DNA of 5,458 bases, from NCBI GenBank assembly GCA_947177675.1, contig CAMWVK010000133.1, positions 1 to 5,458 of the forward strand, written 5' to 3'. The translations under genes were made by a program, and so were the position numbers. The notes under the pieces are model-generated. The model saw nothing but the letters and a program-made list of their open reading frames with translations. It was not told the origin of the DNA and searched no databases. This DNA comes from an uncultured Mucispirillum sp. (GTDB lineage: Bacteria; Chrysiogenota; Deferribacteres; Deferribacterales; Mucispirillaceae). This document shows, one piece after another, positions 1 to 3,626 of this stretch (within the stretch, counting starts at the first letter, position 1; each line of letters starts with the position of its first letter).

Positions 1-60
1 AAAATTTTTTTTTTTCATTAAATTTAAAAAATAAAAAAAATTATATTTAAATTTAATATT
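1..60. other. Low-complexity A/T-only tract at window edge
   Basis: This stretch is almost entirely A and T, with long T and A runs. On the + strand frame 1 is stopped at 19-21 and 25-27, frame 2 at 32-34 and frame 3 at 48-50, so no frame reads through it into the gene below. It could be a contig edge, an indel-prone homopolymer region, or true linker-coding DNA of dnaX with a sequencing frameshift in the A-run at 33-40. Confidence 0.5.
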
Positions 61-300
61 AATATAGTTGACAGTAAAAAAAAAGCTGATATAGGGACAG
101 TATCAGAAAAAAAAAGCCCTGATTTAAAAGGTGAAGACAGTATAATAGAAGAGGTGCAGCCGTCTATAAAAGGAGTGCAGGCACACAAAATAGAAAGTTT
201 TGCTGTGCAGAAAATGAAAGAAGAAATAAAAGATAATGAATTTTTAAAAATGGCTGAAAAAGAATTAGGCTGCCAGATAATTAGTATAGAAAAGAATTAA
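28..300 (+). CDS. dnaX: DNA polymerase III tau/gamma subunit, C-terminal end (partial)
   Basis: The frame is open from 28 to the TAA at 298-300 and has no credible start, so it is the 3' end of a longer gene. About 90 residues are visible: a Lys/Glu/Asp/Ser-rich linker followed by a helical tail ending KELGCQIISIEKN. DnaX proteins often end in a short alpha/beta tail after a variable charged linker, so the fit is plausible but not diagnostic. The main support is position: dnaX directly precedes ybaB and recR in many bacteria. DnaX is the clamp-loader subunit that ties the polymerase cores together at the fork. Two runs of nine A followed by G (76-84 and 107-115) lie in the linker. The reading frame cannot be followed upstream of 28 because of stops at 19-21 and 25-27, so the 5' part may be frameshifted here. 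Confidence 0.5.
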   Translation, partial: KIKKIIFKFNINIVDSKKKADIGTVSEKKSPDLKGEDSIIEEVQPSIKGVQAHKIESFAVQKMKEEIKDNEFLKMAEKELGCQIISIEKN

Positions 301-315
301 AATATATAAGAATAT

Positions 316-321
316 GAGGTG
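316..321 (+). promoter_or_regulatory. Ribosome binding site of ybaB
   Basis: GAGGTG lies 6 bases before the ATG at 328. The GTG at 319 that would extend the frame is itself part of this Shine-Dalgarno sequence, so the start is set at 328. Confidence 0.75.
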
Positions 322-327
322 AATATT

Positions 328-636
328 ATGAATATGCAGCAGATTATGCATCAAGCACAAAAAATGCAGAAGAAAATGGAAGAAGCTCAAGCAGAGGCAG
401 CAGCTCAAGTTGTAGAAGCAAGTGCTGGAGGCGGTATGGTATCTGTTAAAGTAAACGGTAAACAGGAACTTTTAGAAATAATAATAGAAAAAGATGTTGT
501 GAATCCAGATGATGTGGAAATGCTGCAGGATTTAATTGCAGCAGCAGTTAATGAGGGTATGAAAAAAGCAAATCAGCTTATGCAGGATAAACTTCAGGGC
601 ATTACTGGCGGTTTAAATATTCCGGGAATGTTTTAA
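328..636 (+). CDS. ybaB: YbaB/EbfC family nucleoid-associated protein
   Basis: This is a 102-residue protein of the YbaB/EbfC family, small dimeric DNA-binding proteins associated with the nucleoid and linked to RecR/RecF-type repair. Residues 2-30 form a Met/Gln/Ala-rich amphipathic helix (QAQKMQKKMEEAQ). Next come the glycine-rich turn ASAGGGMVSVKVNGK (31-45), the strand LLEIIIEKDVVNPDDVEML (48-66) and a long C-terminal helix. The protein ends with GGLNIPGMF, matching the family's conserved GGLxxPG tail. Its length is normal for the family. The ATG at 328 is preferred over the GTG at 319 because of the well-placed GAGGTG. It lies 27 bases after the dnaX stop and 18 bases before recR, so cotranscription is likely. 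The exact cellular role of the family is still not fully settled. Confidence 0.95.
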   Translation: MNMQQIMHQAQKMQKKMEEAQAEAAAQVVEASAGGGMVSVKVNGKQELLEIIIEKDVVNPDDVEMLQDLIAAAVNEGMKKANQLMQDKLQGITGGLNIPGMF

Positions 637-654
637 TAAAGGGATAAGATTTTA

Positions 655-1254
655 ATGCAGAATATTCAAGTTTTTGATGACTGTGTTCATGAGCTTTCAA
701 GACTTCCGGGGGTGGGCAGGAAAACGGCTGCCCGTCTTGCACTTCATATATTAAAAATAAAACCAGAGCAGGCATATAAACTTTCTGATGCTATTAAAAA
801 ACTGAAAGACAATATTAAATTCTGTAAAGAGTGCGGTTCTATTGCAGAAGATGATATATGCAGAGTATGCAGTGATGAACACAGAAATAAAGATATAATA
901 TGTATAGTTGAAGAAGCAAAGGATGTATTTTTTATAGAAAATACAGGCAGGTTTAATGGGCTTTATCATGTTTTAGGTGGTAAAATATCGCCACTTGATG
1001 GTATTGGTCCATCAGATTTAAGTTTTAATAAATTAATTGAAAGAGTAGAGAAACTTCGTATAAAAGAAGTTATTATTGCCACAAATCCAGATGCGGACGG
1101 GGAAACAACTGCATCATACATAGGAAAAATACTTCAGAATATACCTAATTTAAAGGTTACAAAACTTGCAAGTGGCATTCCTATTGGCTCTCATTTAGAA
1201 TATGCAGATGAAATAACTGTTTTAAGAGCCTTGGAAAACAGGGTTGATTTATAA
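655..1254 (+). CDS. recR: Recombination mediator protein RecR
   Basis: RecR (199 aa) works with RecF and RecO in the cytoplasm to load RecA at single-strand gaps. It forms a ring-shaped clamp. Visible in order are a helix-hairpin-helix LSRLPGVGRKTAARLALHI (about 14-32), a four-cysteine zinc motif (C57, C60, C69, C72), and a Toprim domain starting at DIICIVEE (80-87). The Toprim domain continues with GGKISPLDGIGPSDL (108-122) and NPDADGETTA (144-153). The C-terminal LASGIPIGSHLEYADEITV (171-189) is the typical family ending. Length is normal and all domains are complete. AAAGGG at 638-643 is a somewhat distant ribosome binding site for the ATG at 655. In the Toprim motif the common VEGE is ADGE here, a conservative Glu-to-Asp change. 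It belongs to the dnaX-ybaB-recR cluster; the hairpin-filled gap after it separates it from rng. Confidence 0.97.
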   Translation: MQNIQVFDDCVHELSRLPGVGRKTAARLALHILKIKPEQAYKLSDAIKKLKDNIKFCKECGSIAEDDICRVCSDEHRNKDIICIVEEAKDVFFIENTGRFNGLYHVLGGKISPLDGIGPSDLSFNKLIERVEKLRIKEVIIATNPDADGETTASYIGKILQNIPNLKVTKLASGIPIGSHLEYADEITVLRALENRVDL

Positions 1255-1259
1255 TGAAA

Positions 1260-1292
1260 CAGGCTATGACAAGCCTGCTTTAGTGGGCAGGC
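1260..1292 (+). repeat. Overlapping alternative hairpins after recR
   Basis: Three segments share one complementarity: CAGGC (1260-1264), GCCTGC (1273-1278) and GCAGGC (1287-1292). The middle one can pair with the first (8-base loop) or with the third (6 bp, 8-base loop), but not with both. There is no T-run after either hairpin, so neither is a standard intrinsic terminator. They may belong to the dispersed hairpin repeat that follows. Confidence 0.55.
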
Positions 1293-1296
1293 AAAT

Positions 1297-1359
1297 GGAT
1301 TTACTCCGTCAGAGCGTTATTTAAAAAATGCAGGGATGTATTTTTTAATATGAGATTAT
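1297..1359 (+). repeat. 63-base direct repeat, copy 1
   Basis: This copy matches 1402-1464 over 63 bases with two mismatches (1330 G/A and 1351 T/G), at an offset of exactly 105. It contains a weak first hairpin (1295-1299 with 1305-1309, loop TTTAC) and an AT-rich second hairpin (1321-1331 with 1338-1348, loop AGGGAT). The change at 1330 keeps pairing, as G-U here and A-U in copy 2. This copy has TGAG where copy 2 has the GGAG ribosome binding site, and no ATG follows it. Confidence 0.85.
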
Positions 1360-1364
1360 TATAA

Positions 1365-1415
1365 GCCACAGGAAGTGGCGTCGCTTGCGTAAGCGATAGA
1401 CGGATTTACTCCGTC
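1365..1415 (+). repeat. Array of three back-to-back hairpins upstream of rng
   Basis: Three perfect stem-loops stand almost without spacers. They are GCCAC/GTGGC (1365-1379, loop AGGAA), TCGCTT/AAGCGA (1381-1396, loop GCGT) and GACGGA/TCCGTC (1399-1415, loop TTTAC). The last is the first hairpin of repeat copy 2. No T-runs follow, so they are not ordinary terminators. If transcribed, they would make the rng leader highly structured. Confidence 0.75.
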
Positions 1416-1464
1416 AGAGCGTTATTTAAAAAATACAGGGATGTATTTTTTAATAGGAGATTAT
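1402..1464 (+). repeat. 63-base direct repeat, copy 2, carrying the rng leader
   Basis: This is the second copy of 1297-1359. It carries an 11-bp AT-rich stem (1426-1436 with 1443-1453, loop AGGGAT) ending two bases before the rng ribosome binding site. The copy ends exactly one base before the rng ATG, so the last part of the repeat serves as the translation initiation region. Confidence 0.85.
1455..1459 (+). promoter_or_regulatory. Ribosome binding site of rng
   Basis: AGGAG sits 5 bases before the ATG at 1465. An in-frame ATG at 1441 would add eight residues but has no ribosome binding site and lies inside a hairpin, so 1465 is chosen. Confidence 0.85.
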
Positions 1465-3030
1465 ATGTCCAAAGAAATACTTATAAATTCAGGAATGCGG
1501 GAAGTGCGTGCTGCTGTCCTAACAGGCGGTAATGTATCAGAAATTTTTATAGAAAGAGTTAATAAAAAAAGTGCAGCAGGTAATATATATAAAGGAAAGG
1601 TAGTAAAAGTATTGCCCGGAATGCAGTCTGCCTTTGTTGAGATTGGTTTGCAAAGAGCTGCTTTTTTGCATATTGCAGATATTTATACCAGCAGCAGCGA
1701 TGAATTAAGCTATGAAGAAAATATATCAGAAGATGACAGCGAAAGCAGTGAAAACTATGATAAAGAAGACAGCCCAGCAAGTGTAAGCAGAGAAATCCAT
1801 TCAGAACAGCAGCATTATGCCCCTATTGCAGAAATATTAACAGAAGGGCAGGAAATAATTGTGCAGGTTGCAAAAGATGCAATCGCAGCAAAAGGTGCAA
1901 GACTTACTACTCATTTAACAATACCCGGCAGATATCTTGTTTTAATGCCGGGGTATGAGCATATTGGTGTATCAAGAAAAATAGAAAATGAAATAGAAAG
2001 AGAGCGTTTAAAAGATATATTGATTAAACTTCGTCCAGAAGGTATGGGGCTTATTGCAAGAACTGTAAGTGATGGTTTAAGTTTAGAAGAATTAGCAGCA
2101 GATTTAGAATACATAAAAGGTGTTTGGGCAGGGGTAGAGGCTGTTACTCACTCATCTTCAGCACCATCTCTTTTATATGAAGACCATAATTTAATATATA
2201 AACTTCTTCGCGATGTGGTAACTGCAGATACTACTAGAATATTAATAGATAATAAAGCAGATTATGATAAAATGCAGGAATTTTTTGTGAACCATTTATC
2301 TAATCTTGATTTAAAAATAGAATATTATCAAGGGGACGAGCCGCTTTTTGATTTATATAATGTGGAGATAGAAGTAAACAGACTTCTTGATAAAAAAGTA
2401 TGGCTTCGTTCAGGCGGTTCTATTGTTATAGATCAGGCGGAAGCATTAACAGTTATAGATGTAAATACTGGTAAATTTGTAGGTCGTCATAATTTTGATG
2501 ATACTATTTTAAAAACAAACTTAGAAGCATCAAAAGAAATTGCCCATCAGTTAAAAATGCGAAATATTGGAGGTATTATTATTGTAGATTTTATAGATAT
2601 GGAAAGAGTGGAAGATAGAGAAAAAGTTTTAACCACTTTGGAGCAGTATTTAAAAGAAGACAGAGCAAAAACATCTGTTGTTAATATATCACCATTAGGT
2701 CTTGTGGAAATTACAAGGAAAAGAGTGCGTGATAGTGTAACACGGATAATTAGCGAGCCTTGCCCATACTGTGAAGGCAGAGGTGTAATTAAATCTAAAA
2801 TAACAGTGTGTTATGAGATAATGCGTCAGCTTACTCAGCTTGCAGCTCATCATCAAGGTGCAAATATATTAATAGAAGCTAATGTAGATGTTGCAGATTT
2901 AATATTACAGCATGAAAGAGAATCTATTGATAATATGGAACAGCTTTATGGAGTGCATATAGAAATACAGCAGAATAATAGTGGAATTTTTGACAGATAC
3001 AAATTAAAAATTACAGGATACAAACATTAA
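1465..3030 (+). CDS. rng: Ribonuclease G/E family endoribonuclease
   Basis: This 521-residue protein belongs to the RNase G/E family, which cleaves single-stranded A/U-rich RNA and acts in mRNA decay and rRNA maturation. It starts MSKEILIN, like other RNase G proteins. An S1 domain follows (about 39-149, GNIYKGKVVKVLPGMQSAF to KGARLTT), interrupted by an acidic, Ser/Glu/Asp-rich insertion at about 74-120. The 5'-sensor segment begins at IPGRYLVLMPG (153-163). The catalytic DNase I-like domain holds the metal-binding D332 (VIDVNTG) and D375 (IVDFIDM). SPLGLVEITRKR is at 409-420 and the zinc-link is CPYC (C433, C436) followed by GRG. There is no RNase E-type C-terminal scaffold, so RNase G is the better name, though RNase E-like roles are possible. 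It stands apart from recR behind a structured 210-base leader, and no clear promoter was recognised there. Confidence 0.95.
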   Translation: MSKEILINSGMREVRAAVLTGGNVSEIFIERVNKKSAAGNIYKGKVVKVLPGMQSAFVEIGLQRAAFLHIADIYTSSSDELSYEENISEDDSESSENYDKEDSPASVSREIHSEQQHYAPIAEILTEGQEIIVQVAKDAIAAKGARLTTHLTIPGRYLVLMPGYEHIGVSRKIENEIERERLKDILIKLRPEGMGLIARTVSDGLSLEELAADLEYIKGVWAGVEAVTHSSSAPSLLYEDHNLIYKLLRDVVTADTTRILIDNKADYDKMQEFFVNHLSNLDLKIEYYQGDEPLFDLYNVEIEVNRLLDKKVWLRSGGSIVIDQAEALTVIDVNTGKFVGRHNFDDTILKTNLEASKEIAHQLKMRNIGGIIIVDFIDMERVEDREKVLTTLEQYLKEDRAKTSVVNISPLGLVEITRKRVRDSVTRIISEPCPYCEGRGVIKSKITVCYEIMRQLTQLAAHHQGANILIEANVDVADLILQHERESIDNMEQLYGVHIEIQQNNSGIFDRYKLKITGYKH

Positions 3031-3110
3031 AATAAATTAAGTCAAACTTAACTTTGTGCTAATAATTGGAAGTGGATGATGTGTTATTGGCAGCTTAAAT
3101 GCAGTTTTTT

Positions 3111-3191
3111 ATGTCATACTGAGCCTTTTAGGCGAAGTATCTGTAATGAGTAAATATATTTATAGATTATTCGCTATGCTCAGAATGACAT
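3111..3191. repeat. REP/MITE-like inverted repeat
   Basis: The outer arms are ATGTCATACTGAGC (3111-3124) and GCTCAGAATGACAT (3178-3191), complementary except for one base. The inner arms are GCGAAGTATCT (3132-3142) and AGATTATTCGC (3164-3174), complementary except for two bases. The two sides differ in spacer (7 and 3 bases). The pattern resembles the GTCATTCTGAGC...GCGAAGAATCT intergenic repeats I recall from many bacterial genomes. No transposase is nearby, so it would be a non-autonomous unit. Confidence 0.75.
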
Positions 3192-3195
3192 ATAT

Positions 3196-3283
3196 AAGCC
3201 TTAGGATAAGGCTTCTTTAGTGAGCATGGACGGATTTATTTCGTCTATGTGTGGTTTTCAAAATTCATGGACGAATTTTGAAA
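3196..3283 (+). repeat. Structured hairpin repeat, third and diverged copy
   Basis: The order of stems is AAGCCTTA/TAAGGCTT (3196-3214, loop GGA), GACGGA/TTCGTC (3229-3245, loop TTTAT) and an 11-bp AT-rich stem (3256-3266 with 3273-3283, loop ATGGAC). The second stem extends outward to 10 bp with G-U pairs. The layout matches copy 2 upstream of rng: GACGGA hairpin with a 5-base loop, a 10-base linker, then an 11-bp stem with a 6-base loop. The primary sequence of the last stem is different. CTTTAGTG at 3215-3222 also occurs at 1278-1285. Confidence 0.65.
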
Positions 3284-3296
3284 TAAAAATTTAACA

Positions 3297-3324
3297 AGAT
3301 TATTCGCTATGCTCATAATTGACA
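3297..3324 (+). repeat. Partial extra copy of the inverted-repeat arm
   Basis: AGATTATTCGCTATGCTCA at 3297-3315 is identical over 19 bases to 3164-3182, the right arm of the inverted repeat. After it the match decays (TAATTGACA against GAATGACA). No partner arm was found next to it. Confidence 0.8.
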
Positions 3325-3401
3325 GTGTGAAGTTTGAAAGATTAGAATAATATTCTACTACTGTCCTGTCTCTCTGAGGGAGTGAAATGACCGAAGAGTC
3401 T

Positions 3402-3439
3402 AAATCCTCGTGTCGATGGTTCGATTCCGTCTCTGGGCA
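3402..3439 (+). pseudogene. 3' fragment of tRNA-Phe, probable att site scar
   Basis: The sequence matches the 3' half of bacterial tRNA-Phe from about position 36 (anticodon) to the discriminator A73. It includes AAATCCTCGTGTC, the T-arm stem GATGG/CCGTC (3415-3419 with 3427-3431) around the loop TTCGATT, and the acceptor 3' strand TCTGGGC plus A. No 5' partner GCCCAGA and no D-arm precede it, so it cannot fold as a tRNA. CCA is not encoded (C then TTC follows). The match begins at the anticodon loop, a common crossover point for tyrosine recombinases, which supports an attachment site. The intact host tRNA-Phe gene must lie elsewhere. Confidence 0.85.
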
Positions 3440-3449
3440 CTTCTTTTAT

Positions 3450-3482
3450 ACCTTATTAATAAAGTTTTTATTAATACAAGGT
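3450..3482. repeat. Long AT-rich inverted repeat beside the tRNA fragment
   Basis: The left arm ACCTTATTAATAAA (3450-3463) pairs with 3467-3482, with a two-base bulge (AC at 3476-3477) and a GTT loop. It could be the old tRNA-Phe terminator or a recombinase arm site; the sequence does not decide. There is no T-run after the right arm. Confidence 0.6.
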
Positions 3483-3556
3483 TAATAACTAGAAACAGAT
3501 ACTATATATTTTTCTCAATAATTATATTTGTTCTCCAGTTTCTAGTTGCATTTTTT

Positions 3557-3580
3557 ACCGCCTATTATTTAATAGGCGGT
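3557..3580. repeat. 10-bp perfect dyad, possible operator, upstream of the initiator-like gene
   Basis: ACCGCCTATT (3557-3566) and AATAGGCGGT (3571-3580) are exactly complementary with a 4-base centre ATTT. It is GC-rich against its surroundings. No T-run follows on either strand, so it is not a standard terminator. It ends 12 bases before a perfect TATAAT (3592-3597), which places it over the -35 zone and suggests an operator, perhaps for autoregulation by the downstream protein. GGCGGTGC recurs at 3616-3623, over the ribosome binding site. Confidence 0.5.
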
Positions 3581-3591
3581 GCATTTCAAAC

Positions 3592-3597
3592 TATAAT
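3592..3597 (+). promoter_or_regulatory. Candidate -10 element
   Basis: A perfect TATAAT lies 30 bases before the GTG start at 3627. No good -35 hexamer is seen at 16-18 bases upstream (TTAATA is the best), so the promoter is tentative. Confidence 0.3.
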
Positions 3598-3615
3598 TTC
3601 TTGTTTTTCTTTCGT

Positions 3616-3622
3616 GGCGGTG
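3616..3622 (+). promoter_or_regulatory. Ribosome binding site of the initiator-sigma gene
   Basis: GGCGGTG matches the GGAGGTG consensus with one mismatch and ends 4 bases before the GTG at 3627. The in-frame stop at 3594-3596 limits the start to this neighbourhood, and the next in-frame ATG would remove 157 residues. GTG is therefore the best start. Confidence 0.55.
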
Positions 3623-3626
3623 CTTT

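Larger units (their letters stand above)
3031..3401. other. Repeat-rich gap without a gene between rng and the tRNA fragment
   Basis: No open frame of interest was found. After rng there is a weak dyad (TTAAGT/ACTTAA, 3037-3051) that lacks a T-run and is not a convincing terminator. The gap holds the inverted repeat at 3111-3191, hairpins at 3196-3283 and a partial repeat copy at 3297-3324. It also holds a perfect palindrome at 3343-3357 (TAGAATA, A, TATTCTA) and a hairpin at 3370-3382 (CTCTC, TGA, GGGAG). The stretch 3374-3401 has the same skeleton (CTGAG, CGAAG, TCT) as the inverted repeat and is probably a diverged relative. Confidence 0.6.

Noticed and set aside
68..95. TTGACA followed by TATAGG, promoter-like
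   Set aside because: It lies inside the dnaX tail, the -10 is only a partial match, and it is expected by chance in AT-rich DNA.
751..969. Minus-strand frame inside recR
   Set aside because: It is antisense to a complete, motif-rich recR and explained by AT-rich codon use.
1426..1453. Intrinsic terminator at the hairpin before rng
   Set aside because: The stem is almost entirely A-T and its T-run is inside the right arm, not after it. It is better explained as part of the structured repeat.
1297..1464. CRISPR array
   Set aside because: Only two long repeats with internal hairpins and a 42-base spacer. There are no regular short repeats and no cas genes.
1559..1780. Minus-strand frame inside rng
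   Set aside because: It is antisense to the conserved S1 domain of RNase G and has no family features.
1911..2114. Second minus-strand frame inside rng
   Set aside because: It is antisense to the conserved 5'-sensor region and has no support of its own.
3360..3440. Complete tRNA or tmRNA ending at 3439
   Set aside because: No 5' acceptor strand matching the 3' strand TCTGGGC, no D-arm, and the bases before 3402 look like a repeat. A tmRNA would need a GGGG-type 5' end, which is absent.
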